Position numbers and translations under genes: made by a program
In this document: in pieces, positions 25,851-35,180 of the stretch
How positions within the stretch are numbered: the first letter of the stretch is position 1
Layout of the letters: every line of letters starts with the position of its first letter
The notes under the pieces: generated by a model
Database searches by the model: none
The model's input: the letters and a program-made list of their open reading frames with translations, nothing else
What the model was told of the DNA's origin: nothing
Assembly: GCF_026191725.2 (NCBI RefSeq)
Contig: NZ_CP120863.1
Location: 5,312,001 to 5,376,000, forward strand
From: Roseibium porphyridii
GTDB lineage: Bacteria; Pseudomonadota; Alphaproteobacteria; Rhizobiales; Stappiaceae
DNA length: 64,000 nt
Reading direction: 5' to 3'

Positions 25851-26558
25851 ATGTCCACGATGATCGCACCTGACTCGGCACCCGGTCTTATCCTTCAGAA
25901 CGTTTCCCTTCGACTGAACGGATCTGTTTTGCTGTCGATTGATTGCGACATTCCGCCGGGGTCTATTCTTACCATCATGGGAGAGAGCGGCAGCGGAAAG
26001 TCGAGCCTGCTCGATTTCATTGCAGGCTTCCTGAAACCGGACTTTGAGGCCGAAGGAGAGGTCGTCCTGCGCGGACGTAACTTGTCGAATGTAGCCGCGC
26101 AAGACCGGCATATCGGCCTCATGTTCCAATCACCCCTGTTGTTCCCACATATGTCGGTTCTTCAGAATCTGACCTTTGCTATTCCGCCCAATGTCAAAGG
26201 ACGGCAAAGTCGGCGTGAAATTGCAGAACAAGCGCTTGTGGATGTCGGTCTATCTGGCTTTGGAACGCGGGATCCAGCCACTTTGTCGGGCGGTCAACAG
26301 ACACGCGTTGCCCTGATGCGCACACTGCTAGCAGAACCGGAAGCATTGTTGCTGGACGAACCTTTTTCCAGCCTGGACCAGACACGCCGGGCCGAAGTAC
26401 GGACCCTCGTTTTTGATCTTGCCCGGAAAAACGGGTTGCCTGTTCTGCTTGTTACCCATGACGAGGAAGACGCGCGTGCAGCCGGAGGGGTGGTGCATTA
26501 TCTCGGTGCTAACGAGACAGAAAACGGCTGCCCTTTGAATGGGCAGCCGCAACGATAG
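25851..26558 (+). CDS. YnjD-family ABC transporter ATP-binding protein
   Basis: 235-residue single-domain ATPase: Walker A GESGSGKSS, Q-loop LMFQSPLLFPHM, signature LSGGQQTRVAL, Walker B LLLDEPFSSLD and switch LVTHDEEDA. ATG directly follows the permease stop; a second ATG three codons in is possible. Completes the YnjBCD importer. Its last coding bases (26525-26549) also encode the hairpin that terminates the converging bacterioferritin gene, so the final residues are constrained by two functions. Confidence 0.9.
   Translation: MSTMIAPDSAPGLILQNVSLRLNGSVLLSIDCDIPPGSILTIMGESGSGKSSLLDFIAGFLKPDFEAEGEVVLRGRNLSNVAAQDRHIGLMFQSPLLFPHMSVLQNLTFAIPPNVKGRQSRREIAEQALVDVGLSGFGTRDPATLSGGQQTRVALMRTLLAEPEALLLDEPFSSLDQTRRAEVRTLVFDLARKNGLPVLLVTHDEEDARAAGGVVHYLGANETENGCPLNGQPQR
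26517..26549 (-). terminator. Terminator of bfd-bfr inside the ynjD-like 3' end
   Basis: Perfect 9-bp stem CGGCTGCCC / GGGCAGCCG (26525-26533 and 26541-26549). On the minus strand it is followed by TTTTCTG; on the plus strand no T run follows. It therefore terminates the minus-strand bfr transcript while lying inside the coding end of the ATPase gene. Confidence 0.8.
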
Positions 26559-26575
26559 AAACCGATAAATGTCGA

Positions 26576-27061
26576 CTATTCCGCCTGGTCCGCCGACTTG
26601 GCCTGAAGAAGCGAGTAATTGTCGATGCCGATTTGCTCGATCAATTCCAATTGCGTTTCCAGAAAATCAATGTGGCCTTCTTCGTCGCCGAGAAGGCGCT
26701 CGAAAAGGCTCATGGTAACGTAATCGCCGATCTCCCGGCACACTTCCCGCGCTTCCTTGTAAAGGGCGCGCGCAACATATTCAGCGGCAAGGTCACACTC
26801 CAGACATTCCTTCAAGGACTGACCAATGCGCAGTGGATCCAGTGTCTGAAGGTTGGGCAGGCCTTCCAGGAAGATGATCCGGTCAATCAGATCTTGGGAA
26901 TGCTGACGTTCTTCGTCGGCTTCTTCCAGTTCCTTGTCTGCCAGTTTTTGGAAGCCCCAGTCAGCCAGCAGCCGGGAATGCACCCAGAACTGATTGACGA
27001 CAGTCAACTCGTGACGAAGCGACTTGTTCAGATATTCAATGACGCGTGGATCGCCCTTCAT
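26576..27061 (-). CDS. bfr: Bacterioferritin, lacking the haem-ligand methionine
   Basis: Iron-storage 24-mer subunit, 161 residues. The di-iron ferroxidase ligands are all present in normal register: E18 ([11 protein letters not shown]), E51 and H54 (DEERQH), E94 (AAEYVAR), E127 and H130 (GDEEGHIDF). The residue that binds the bridging haem in classical bacterioferritin, Met52, is Arg here (E51-R52-Q53-H54). So the ferroxidase site is intact but haem binding by this subunit is doubtful; it could form mixed shells with another subunit. Start has AGGAGAGGG close upstream. It is 14 bp behind bfd, which reduces and releases stored iron. Confidence 0.93.
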   Translation of the reverse strand: MKGDPRVIEYLNKSLRHELTVVNQFWVHSRLLADWGFQKLADKELEEADEERQHSQDLIDRIIFLEGLPNLQTLDPLRIGQSLKECLECDLAAEYVARALYKEAREVCREIGDYVTMSLFERLLGDEEGHIDFLETQLELIEQIGIDNYSLLQAKSADQAE

Positions 27062-27075
27062 TAGCCCTCTCCTGG

Positions 27076-27318
27076 CTAGCGGCTTGCCACCCTCTTTGCG
27101 GGTGCAGGCTCTGTCTCAGACTCAGAACCCTCTTCAGAGCCTTTCTGGTGAATGATGTCAATGACCGAAGGAAAGCAGCTGCCGCACTTTGGCCGGCAAC
27201 CCAGGTGACGAAACACCGCACCTGGCGTCGGCACTTTCCCATTCGGATCCGCACGCATTTCCTCCGCCGCTTCGCGAAGCTGCTTTTCGGACAGAATGTT
27301 ACATGAGCAAATGATCAT
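27076..27318 (-). CDS. bfd: Bacterioferritin-associated ferredoxin
   Basis: 80-residue [2Fe-2S] protein of the Fer2_BFD family. Four cysteine ligands are visible: CSC at residues 4-6, and GCRPKCGSC around 41-47 (the cluster uses C4, C6 and two of the later set). In Pseudomonas, Bfd reduces bacterioferritin through its haem to release iron; here the adjacent bacterioferritin lacks the Met ligand, so the electron path may differ. The C terminus from about residue 58 is a charged, probably disordered tail. Likely transcribed with bfr; a TTGACT box lies at 27405-27400 with AGTTGA direct repeats near it, but no clear Irr, RirA or Fur box was found. Confidence 0.9.
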   Translation of the reverse strand: MIICSCNILSEKQLREAAEEMRADPNGKVPTPGAVFRHLGCRPKCGSCFPSVIDIIHQKGSEEGSESETEPAPAKRVASR

Positions 27319-27444
27319 TGCAGGATCCGGTGCATGTCCTCATATTGGGACATATTGGCATGGACGATTTCCAGCGCAATAACTAAACTCAACTATAAAA
27401 GTCAACTTTTTCTGAGCCTTCTGCACCCCGGCTAAGGACACCGT

Positions 27445-28203
27445 ATGAGCGTCAACGAAGCAAACGACACCCGCCCGACACTTGTCCTGACCGGAGCCAG
27501 TCGCGGCATTGGCCACGCAACCGTCAAACGATTTTCGTCGGAAGGCTGGCGTGTCATCACCTGCTCCCGGCAGGCGTTCTCCGACAAATGCCCCTGGCCC
27601 ATGGGACCGGAGGACCATATTCAGGTTGACCTGTCCGACCCTGAAAACCTTGGGTTTGCAACACAGGAAATCCGAAAAAGGCTTGAGGCCAACGGCTCCA
27701 GACTGAATGCGCTTGTCAACAACGCCGGCATCAGCCCGAAGGGCTCCGAAGGTGAACGCCTCAATTCCCTCTCCACTGCCATGCATGAATGGCGCACCGT
27801 TTTTCAGGTCAACTTCTTCGCGCCAATTCTGCTTGCCCGTGGTTTGTTTGAGGAATTGAAGAGCACAAAAGGGTCCGTTGTAAATGTGACCTCCATTGCA
27901 GGCATGCGGGTTCATCCATTCGCCGGAACCGCTTATGCGACATCCAAGGCTGCACTTGCATCGCTGACCCGGGAGATGGCTGCGGACTTCGGACCTTACG
28001 GTATTCGCGTCAATGCCATTGCACCGGGGGAAATCGATACCTCGATCCTGTCACCCGGCACAGAGAAGCTCATTCAGGATATTCCTCTTCGCAGGCTTGG
28101 CCGGACCGAGGAAGTTGCGGATACGATTTTTTACCTTTGCTCGGAAAGCTCGTCTTATGTCAGCGGCTCCGAAATACACATAAACGGCGGACAACATGTG
28201 TAA
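27445..28203 (+). CDS. SDR-family oxidoreductase
   Basis: 252-residue classical short-chain dehydrogenase. NAD(P) binding is shown by TGASRGIGHATV near residue 17, NNAG at about 91-94, the active-site Ser in VTSIAG, Tyr and Lys in YATSKAAL, and the C-terminal SGSEIHINGG. ARG and Ser after the first strand (CSRQ) suggests NADP, but that is a guess. Substrate unknown. It is divergent from bfd with 126 bp between; the start follows GGCTAAGGACACC, a usable ribosome site. Confidence 0.88.
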   Translation: MSVNEANDTRPTLVLTGASRGIGHATVKRFSSEGWRVITCSRQAFSDKCPWPMGPEDHIQVDLSDPENLGFATQEIRKRLEANGSRLNALVNNAGISPKGSEGERLNSLSTAMHEWRTVFQVNFFAPILLARGLFEELKSTKGSVVNVTSIAGMRVHPFAGTAYATSKAALASLTREMAADFGPYGIRVNAIAPGEIDTSILSPGTEKLIQDIPLRRLGRTEEVADTIFYLCSESSSYVSGSEIHINGGQHV

Positions 28204-28397
28204 ATTGGGAGCACACTCTTAAATTGATTTATTTGATCAATATAAGAAACAATCCTGTGCAGATTCGTTTAGAATCCTGATTTAGTCTTTTAATCTAGGA
28301 AAGACCTACATCTTCGAAGAGGATTTACCTAATATTCATTGCCCCACGTAATAGTGCCTAAACAATTATGCTGATTATCCAGCTGTGTGGGGATCAA

Positions 28398-30833
28398 ATG
28401 AATCGAATTTTGAAAATTCTGGTCGACCTGAAATTCGGGTTCAAGGTCGGCGGAGGTTTTCTGGCTGTGCTGCTGCTAACGGCGGTGGTAGGCGGTGTCG
28501 GTTTCCTGGCATTGCATAAGCTCTCCTCTCGTTTTGTCGTTGCAGATCTTGCCGCGCAGGTCGCGAGCCAGGTACAGGCAACATCGCTTGAACGCGAAGA
28601 CTATCTCAACAATCCGACTCCGGAATTGGGCCAGTCCGTCAGCAATAAGATTGTTGATCTCAAGTCGTCTCTCGACGTCCTGTCGACCGAGGTCGCCAAC
28701 GACCCGCAGGCAGCAAGTCAGCTTGCCGGCGCGCAAGACGCAGTCCGGGAGTTTGAAGCCACATTCAGACAAGTTGTCGATGAGACCAACCAGCAGGCCG
28801 AACGTCTTGCGACCCTTCAAAAAAGCACCGACGACCTGGGAGCACTTGCCGCTCTCATCACCGACGCTGTCTTGACAGAAGAAAAACAGGTCAGCGCCGA
28901 AGCTTTCTCGGCCGATGGTCGGCTTGACGATGCCAATCAGCTCGAAAGAGGCGTTTTCACGCTCAAAGACGATGTCGTGAAAATCCACATGTTTTACCTG
29001 AAGGGCAGCGGCAACATTGAAGGCGATGACTTGACGGCTTCCATTGGTATTGCGCGCGGGCTCGTCAGCGACACCAAACAGATGAAGTACAAGCAGATCG
29101 AGGGCATCGACAGCAAAACCGTCAGCAAACTGGCAGCGCAGGCCAAGAACCTGCTTGTCTCGCTCGAAAAACTGACAACCGATCTTGGTTTCTCGGAAGG
29201 TTATGAGGCACGCCTGGCAGTCGGAACGAATATTGAAGGCATGGATGTTCTGACGAATGAAATCCTGGGTCAGGTCAATCCGGTTGTCTCAAAAGCCAAA
29301 ACGGATGCCCTGACCGCCGCGACGCGGCTGGCAACAATCCGGACGATTGCCGACAAGGCCACCAACCTGAACCAGCTTTCGCTTGGAGCGCGTGCAGAGA
29401 CCCTCTTGCTCTTCGGCGCATTTGGCGCCACCGATCCGGCAAAAGTTGAAGAAGGCATCGCGGCTCTTGCCAAGCTGGAAGCAGACCTGGTCAAGTATGC
29501 CAAGGTGTTGCCTGCAGCGGCAGACGCAATCAATGCTATTCCGACATCGATCGCAACTCTGGACAAGTCGTTCAAGGAGATGCGCACCACCAAGGAAAGC
29601 CTTGCAGGTCAAAGAAAGCAACTCGACAACCTGACCCGCACGGTCAGTGCGGATATTGCTGCGATTTCCGAGGTTCAGTCCGAACAGGCAAAGACCGCAT
29701 CGAGCTCGGCGGAAGTCCAGATTGCCATCACGATCCTGCTTGCCATCCTTGGCGGCATCGGACTTGCCTTTGTGCTCAACCTTGCGATCACGCGCCCGAT
29801 CCGCACCATCACCAACGTGATGGCTCGTCTGGCCGATGGCGACAATGAAGTGCACATTCCGGGCCTCGACCGCGGTGATGAAATCGGTGACATGAGCCGC
29901 ACGGTCCAGGTCTTCCGGGATAACGCCGTTGAACGCGCGGAGCTTCAGGCGCACAACGCCAACGAAGAAGCCTCTCGCCAGGAACGTCAGCAGCGTATCG
30001 ACAACCTGATCCAGAGCTTCCGCTCCACGGCTGAAGACGCTCTTGGTTCTGTCGAGGCAACTGCCGGCAGTCTGGACTCAACTGCACAGGCACTGACGGA
30101 AATCGCCCGTGACAGCGCGGGTTATGCCTCCGAGACGCAGTCGGCCTCTAATGAGACGACCAACAATGTGCAGACCGTTGCGAGTGCAGCAGAAGAACTT
30201 GCAGCATCGATCGGGGAAATATCCCGCCAGGTTGCTCAAACCACCGAGATTGTCGACCGGGCAACTACGGGAACTCGGGTCACCAACGAAAAGGTTGAGG
30301 GCCTGGCAGAAGCCGCCAACAAGATCGGCGAAGTCGTAACACTTATTCAGGCAATCGCGGAACAGACCAATCTGCTTGCGCTCAACGCAACCATTGAAGC
30401 GGCCCGCGCTGGCGAAGCCGGCAAGGGTTTTGCGGTCGTCGCCGCTGAAGTCAAGGAGCTTGCGACCCAGACCTCCAAGGCAACTGAAGAGATCAGCTCA
30501 CAGATCACCGAGATCCAGAACGCGACCAAGGAGTCTGTTGTTGCGATCGGCGAAATCGCCGAGACGATGACAGAAGTCAACTCCTACACCACGGCGATTG
30601 CCTCGGCCGTGGAGCAACAGGGTTCGGCAACCGCTGAAATCTCACAGAACGTCCAGCGTGCAGCAGAAGGCACAGGCGCGGTATCCTCGTCCATGTCGGA
30701 GTTGTCACAGGCCGTCGATCAGACATCCTCTTCGGCCGACATGGTTCTCTCCGCCTCCGGTGAACTCACCGAGAAGACAAGCGAACTGAAACAGGAAGTC
30801 GAACAGTTCCTATCGGAAGTGGCCGCAGCCTGA
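28398..30833 (+). CDS. Methyl-accepting chemotaxis protein with large periplasmic sensor
   Basis: Chemoreceptor of about 811 residues: first membrane helix about 13-39, a long helical periplasmic region of roughly 400 residues, second helix about 440-460, HAMP ([20 protein letters not shown]) and a cytoplasmic signalling domain with the hairpin tip [20 protein letters not shown] near 653-690. The all-helical sensor of this size resembles the HBM (helical bimodular) type that binds organic acids in McpS, but this is inference. No CheR-binding pentapeptide is seen at the C terminus (ends FLSEVAAA). ATG at 28398 is preferred, with GGGGAT upstream; an ATG ten codons earlier has no ribosome site. 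No che genes are nearby. Confidence 0.9.
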   Translation: MNRILKILVDLKFGFKVGGGFLAVLLLTAVVGGVGFLALHKLSSRFVVADLAAQVASQVQATSLEREDYLNNPTPELGQSVSNKIVDLKSSLDVLSTEVANDPQAASQLAGAQDAVREFEATFRQVVDETNQQAERLATLQKSTDDLGALAALITDAVLTEEKQVSAEAFSADGRLDDANQLERGVFTLKDDVVKIHMFYLKGSGNIEGDDLTASIGIARGLVSDTKQMKYKQIEGIDSKTVSKLAAQAKNLLVSLEKLTTDLGFSEGYEARLAVGTNIEGMDVLTNEILGQVNPVVSKAKTDALTAATRLATIRTIADKATNLNQLSLGARAETLLLFGAFGATDPAKVEEGIAALAKLEADLVKYAKVLPAAADAINAIPTSIATLDKSFKEMRTTKESLAGQRKQLDNLTRTVSADIAAISEVQSEQAKTASSSAEVQIAITILLAILGGIGLAFVLNLAITRPIRTITNVMARLADGDNEVHIPGLDRGDEIGDMSRTVQVFRDNAVERAELQAHNANEEASRQERQQRIDNLIQSFRSTAEDALGSVEATAGSLDSTAQALTEIARDSAGYASETQSASNETTNNVQTVASAAEELAASIGEISRQVAQTTEIVDRATTGTRVTNEKVEGLAEAANKIGEVVTLIQAIAEQTNLLALNATIEAARAGEAGKGFAVVAAEVKELATQTSKATEEISSQITEIQNATKESVVAIGEIAETMTEVNSYTTAIASAVEQQGSATAEISQNVQRAAEGTGAVSSSMSELSQAVDQTSSSADMVLSASGELTEKTSELKQEVEQFLSEVAAA

Positions 30834-30851
30834 TTTCATTTGCATTCCTTG

Positions 30852-30889
30852 AAAAGGGTCGGAAGCGCAGCCGCTTCCGACCCTTTTTT
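30852..30889 (+). terminator. Terminator of the chemoreceptor gene
   Basis: Perfect 12-bp stem GGGTCGGAAGCG / CGCTTCCGACCC with a CAGC loop, extended by A/T pairs, followed by six T (30884-30889). Confidence 0.95.
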
Positions 30890-30977
30890 GATTTTCAGGC
30901 GCTCGTCAGCGTTGACCTTGACGCGATACGCGACTAAGGCGGAAAGCCTCCCTTCACCAGACGTCAGAGAGAGAAAA

Positions 30978-31931
30978 GTGGCGGACCAGACCAACGCCTC
31001 CTCCTTTGCCCCGACCGGCAAGCCTCCGAGCCAGTCCTGGCCAGTTGTTTTGGAAACGAACGGCTGGAAAGACTACAAACTTCTCGACATGGGTGCTGGC
31101 CAAAAGCTGGAGCGATATGGTCGGTTCACGATCGTGCGGCCGGAACCGCAAGCCATGGGTGCGCGACGTCTGAAAGATACTTTCTGGAACCGTGCCGATG
31201 CCGTCTTTTCAGGTGACACGGAAGAAGAAGGACCCGGCCGTTGGAAGTTTTCGGGCAACGTTCCGGAGACTTGGGAGATGGCTTTTGGTCCGGTTCGATA
31301 CAATGGCCGTTTCATGTCATTTCGGCATGTTGGCGTCTTCCCCGAACAAGCCGCACATTGGGAATGGGTCAACAGCAAGGTTCGCGCTGAAAGGAACCGT
31401 TCGCCGGACAAGCCGCTGAAAATCCTGAACCTTTTCGGGTATACCGGTCTGGCATCACTCTTGCCGGCAACGGAAGGCGCGCAGGTAACTCATGTGGACG
31501 CATCCAAGAAGGCAATCGGATATGCCAGGGAAAACCAGTCCCTCTCCGAACTTGAAGACCTGCCGATCCGTTGGATTTGCGAGGATGCGTCCAAGTTTGT
31601 TGCCCGTGAAGTTCGCCGTGGCAACACCTATGACGGCATCATCCTGGACCCGCCCAAATATGGCCGAGGCCCCAAAGGCGAAGTCTGGGATCTTTATACT
31701 TCTTTGCCTGGGATGCTGAACGACTTGCAGAAACTGCTGAGCGACGATGCACTCTTCATGATTTTGACGGCCTACGCCATTCGCTCCAGTTTTGTCTCCA
31801 TTCACGAGTTGATGGCAGAAACGCTGAATGCCCAGGGCGGCTTGCTGGAGTCCGGCGAACTTGTCATCCGCGAAGAGGCCGGCAATCGGGCGCTGTCGAC
31901 GTCGCTCTTTTCGCGTTGGAGCAGTCGTTAG
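30978..31931 (+). CDS. Class I SAM-dependent methyltransferase (COG1092-like)
   Basis: 317-residue methyltransferase related to the RlmI/RlmK group of rRNA cytosine methyltransferases. Motif I is ILNLFGYTGLASLLPA followed by VTHVDASKKAI, and motif IV is IILDPPKYGRG. An N-terminal PUA domain as in RlmI is not apparent; the first part instead reads as the extended beta region of the Methyltrans_SAM family. GTG at 30978, preceded by GAGAGA, is the likely start; open frame before it runs through the upstream terminator and is not coding. Substrate RNA is not known. Confidence 0.82.
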   Translation: MADQTNASSFAPTGKPPSQSWPVVLETNGWKDYKLLDMGAGQKLERYGRFTIVRPEPQAMGARRLKDTFWNRADAVFSGDTEEEGPGRWKFSGNVPETWEMAFGPVRYNGRFMSFRHVGVFPEQAAHWEWVNSKVRAERNRSPDKPLKILNLFGYTGLASLLPATEGAQVTHVDASKKAIGYARENQSLSELEDLPIRWICEDASKFVAREVRRGNTYDGIILDPPKYGRGPKGEVWDLYTSLPGMLNDLQKLLSDDALFMILTAYAIRSSFVSIHELMAETLNAQGGLLESGELVIREEAGNRALSTSLFSRWSSR

Positions 31932-31997
31932 ACTTACTCCCGAAAAGCCTGGGTCCCAGATGCAGCGTCAAGGGAGACCGTACCTCCGCATTGCGCA

Positions 31998-34900
31998 TCA
32001 TTCTGCCGCGATCGAGACCTGCCGATTGTCGTTGCTCCAATTTGACGCCCGAACGTCCAGGCTCTCGTCGCCTGCGTCTTGTCTTTCGATTGCGTTCTTT
32101 GAAGGCGCTTTCCGCCCGGCATAGATCAGAGCGAACATGGGCGGTGCGAAGTAGAACGAGATCACCGTCGACAGCAGAACGCCACCGGCAATGGACATTG
32201 CAAACGGTGGCCAGAAGCCACCTCCGTCCAGGATCAGCGGGAGAAAGCCCCCAAAGGTTGTCAGCGTCGTCGAAACGATGTGCCGACTGGACCCCATCAC
32301 GACGTCAACCATAGCCTCGCTCTCGCCGTTCACCGCGTTCTGGTTCTGTTGCATCCCGGTCAGAATGATGATTGCGGCGTTGATCGACACACCGATTGAG
32401 CCGATCACACCGATGATTGCATTGATACCGAAGGGATACTGAAAGACGGCAAGTGAGAGAATGCTGAGGCCCGCCGACAAAATGGCAACCATGAAAGTGA
32501 CAACGGACAGACGAAATGAATTGAAGGTCAAGACAATCGCGGCAATGGACAAGGGAACGATCAGCCCCAACGATCCGATGAGGTTGGTCAGCGTTTCATC
32601 GCGCGCATCGGAATCGCCACCGGTTTCGATCCGGTAACCGTCAGGCAGGGAATAGCCTGCCGCTGCCATCCTGGCCTGGAGTGTCTTCAGCGCTTCTTCC
32701 GGAAGCACGCCATATTGAACGAAAGCCTGGACCGTGTTTGTACGTTCGCCGTTGCGACGATTGATCTGTCCCTCGGAGGGTTCAACCCGGATATCTGCAA
32801 TCGCAGAAAGCGGTACGCCATCGTAGTCAACATTTCCCGACACACCGCCCGAGGGGAGCAAAGGCAGGCTGATGATCTCAGCAAGACTGCCCCGCGCCTC
32901 ATCGCCAATTCGGACCCGGACCGGTAGCTCTTCCGTGCTTTCGATAAGACTGCCACCGGTAGATCCCTCGAGGGTCGCCTCCAGCTGACGGGCTACATCC
33001 GACAGCCCGAGACCGACAAGGCGGGCCTTGTCTTCATTGACCTCAAACTTCAGCTTGGGTGCCCCGCCATCCATTGTTGTCCTGACAACCGTGATCTCGT
33101 CGACATTGGCAGCCAGCTGTCGAATGGCATTACCCTGCTCTCGGAGCACCTCCAACGACGGTCCCACCAAGCGCAATTCGACAGGCGCATCGACCGGCGG
33201 CCCCTGCACCAGGTCGCGCACAAGAATGCGGGCTTCCGGAAACCTGCTGGAAAGATCCGCCTGAAGCGCTGGTACCAGATCCGTGGTGGCTTCAGGTGAA
33301 CTTGACGTTACCAGAGCCTGGGCAAATGCCGGCGCCCGGTCCCGGCTGCCGACGATGTTGTAGTAAAAGGCCGGCGCACTTTTCCCGACCACCCAGGAAA
33401 CTTTTTCAATGCCATCGGTCGCGGACAGAAAACGGTCGATTTCAAGCGCCGTGGCCGAGGTTTGCGCAATTGCGGTCCCGTCGGCAAGTTCCACCTCGAT
33501 GTGGAACTGATCCCTGTCGACGCCCGGGAAGAACTGGGCGGTCAAGGTGGGCATACTCAGAAAACCGACGACCGGGAGTATGAGCGCATAGGCAACGGAA
33601 CTCGCCGGGTTTCGCATGGCCAGCTTTAGCGAGTATCGAAAGGGAACAGACACGAGCGACGTTGGCCAGAGAGAACGCTTCTTTTTGCTCACTCCTCCGG
33701 CCGGCAGCACCCAACCGGCAATTGCCGCCGTCAACGTGACAGCAACTACAAAGGACCAGAGCAGCATCACGATCACCGCGATTGCGATAGATCCAACGAA
33801 GTCGCCCGGAGGTCCCGGTAGGAGCACCATGGGCATGAAGGAAAGAGCCGTGGTTACCGTGGAAGCAAGGAGCGGTGCAAACAGACGGCGCACGGCCTTG
33901 CCAACGGCATCGCGCCGCGACAGGCCCTTGTCCAGAGCCTGACCGATTTCGTCCGTCATCACGATGCCGGCATCCACCAGCAGCCCCAGTGCAACGATCA
34001 TCCCCGTCAAGGACATCTGGTGCAGCGGTAAGCCGATCATGCTCATGGTCGAAAACGATGCGAGCGTCACGACCGGCAAAACCATGGCGACGATCAAAGC
34101 AGAGCGCAATCCCATCGTTACCAGCAGAACGACCACCACAAGCGACATGCCGATTGCGATATTGAGGCCTACATTCGACAAGCGATTGATCGTATAGGTG
34201 CTTTGATCGAAGACCAATTGGTGTTCGATGGAATATGGCATGTCGCGTTCAAACTGCGCGAGCCTGTCCCGGACACGCTCCATCCAGGTGTCGACTTGCA
34301 GTCCATCGGCAATCTTGGCAGCAATCAACAGCGCAGAGCGTCCATCGGAATAGGCGAGCTCTTCTGCAGGCTGCCGGATCCCTTTGGTTACGGTCGCAAC
34401 ATCACCAACTCGTGTGACAATTCCCGAAGTGCCAGTGGAAACCGGGATCTGGCGAATACGGTCGAGGGTTGCGATTTCGCCTTCAACCTCAATCAGGAAT
34501 TCGCTTTCGGAATTGCGCAGACGGCCGGCCTGCACCTTGGCATCCGCGGCCCTGATCGCCGAAGAGACCTGATCGACTGTCAACGAAAGGGACGTCAGCA
34601 AGGCCGGGTCGATCCGAACAAGTATTTCCTCATCAATGCCGCCGAAAATCTCAACCTGTTTAGTGCCCGGCGCATTCCGCAAAATGTCAGAGAGCGCCTC
34701 TGCATAGCGCAGCATGACCGCCTGGCTGACATTGTCATGTTTGGGGACAAGAGCGCTAATCGACGCGAATGCACCTGCACCTTCCGTGTCAAATTCAGGT
34801 TCCTGCACACTTTGCGGAAATTCCCGTGTCGCATCAGAAATCTTGTCACGAATTTCAGACCACGTCTGTTCGATGACCTCCTCCGACAAGGTGTCAAGCA

Positions 34901-35177
34901 ATTCGATCTGGATGATTGAAATCGACGAGCCTGAGGTGGATTCGATCACATCGATCTCCTCCACTTCCCTTAGTTCCTCTTCAATCTTTTCCGTCACCAA
35001 TGCTTCGACGCGAGCAGGGTCTGCGCCGGGATAAACCGTCGTAACAGTTGCAAAGATGTTGGTGATCGTCGGATCTTCCTGGCGTCCGATCCCGACGAGT
35101 GCAGACAGCCCCGCAGCGACAATGACCAAAATGGTGAGGGCGACCAGTCGCGGCTGGCGAAAGAACAGCGTTTCCAT
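31998..35177 (-). CDS. RND-family efflux transporter permease
   Basis: Inner-membrane proton-driven pump of the AcrB/HAE type, 1059 residues with the usual two halves: helix 1 at about 10-30, two large periplasmic loops, and helices 2-6 and 8-12. In helix 4, where AcrB has a paired Asp-Asp proton relay, this protein reads LLVDAGIVMTDEIG (about residue 401), keeping only the first Asp, a variation also seen in some RND branches. It starts 3 bp after the adaptor gene stop. No outer-membrane factor is in the window. The substrate is unknown; TetR control suggests a toxic compound. Confidence 0.93.
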   Translation of the reverse strand: METLFFRQPRLVALTILVIVAAGLSALVGIGRQEDPTITNIFATVTTVYPGADPARVEALVTEKIEEELREVEEIDVIESTSGSSISIIQIELLDTLSEEVIEQTWSEIRDKISDATREFPQSVQEPEFDTEGAGAFASISALVPKHDNVSQAVMLRYAEALSDILRNAPGTKQVEIFGGIDEEILVRIDPALLTSLSLTVDQVSSAIRAADAKVQAGRLRNSESEFLIEVEGEIATLDRIRQIPVSTGTSGIVTRVGDVATVTKGIRQPAEELAYSDGRSALLIAAKIADGLQVDTWMERVRDRLAQFERDMPYSIEHQLVFDQSTYTINRLSNVGLNIAIGMSLVVVVLLVTMGLRSALIVAMVLPVVTLASFSTMSMIGLPLHQMSLTGMIVALGLLVDAGIVMTDEIGQALDKGLSRRDAVGKAVRRLFAPLLASTVTTALSFMPMVLLPGPPGDFVGSIAIAVIVMLLWSFVVAVTLTAAIAGWVLPAGGVSKKKRSLWPTSLVSVPFRYSLKLAMRNPASSVAYALILPVVGFLSMPTLTAQFFPGVDRDQFHIEVELADGTAIAQTSATALEIDRFLSATDGIEKVSWVVGKSAPAFYYNIVGSRDRAPAFAQALVTSSSPEATTDLVPALQADLSSRFPEARILVRDLVQGPPVDAPVELRLVGPSLEVLREQGNAIRQLAANVDEITVVRTTMDGGAPKLKFEVNEDKARLVGLGLSDVARQLEATLEGSTGGSLIESTEELPVRVRIGDEARGSLAEIISLPLLPSGGVSGNVDYDGVPLSAIADIRVEPSEGQINRRNGERTNTVQAFVQYGVLPEEALKTLQARMAAAGYSLPDGYRIETGGDSDARDETLTNLIGSLGLIVPLSIAAIVLTFNSFRLSVVTFMVAILSAGLSILSLAVFQYPFGINAIIGVIGSIGVSINAAIIILTGMQQNQNAVNGESEAMVDVVMGSSRHIVSTTLTTFGGFLPLILDGGGFWPPFAMSIAGGVLLSTVISFYFAPPMFALIYAGRKAPSKNAIERQDAGDESLDVRASNWSNDNRQVSIAAE

Positions 35178-35180
35178 CGC

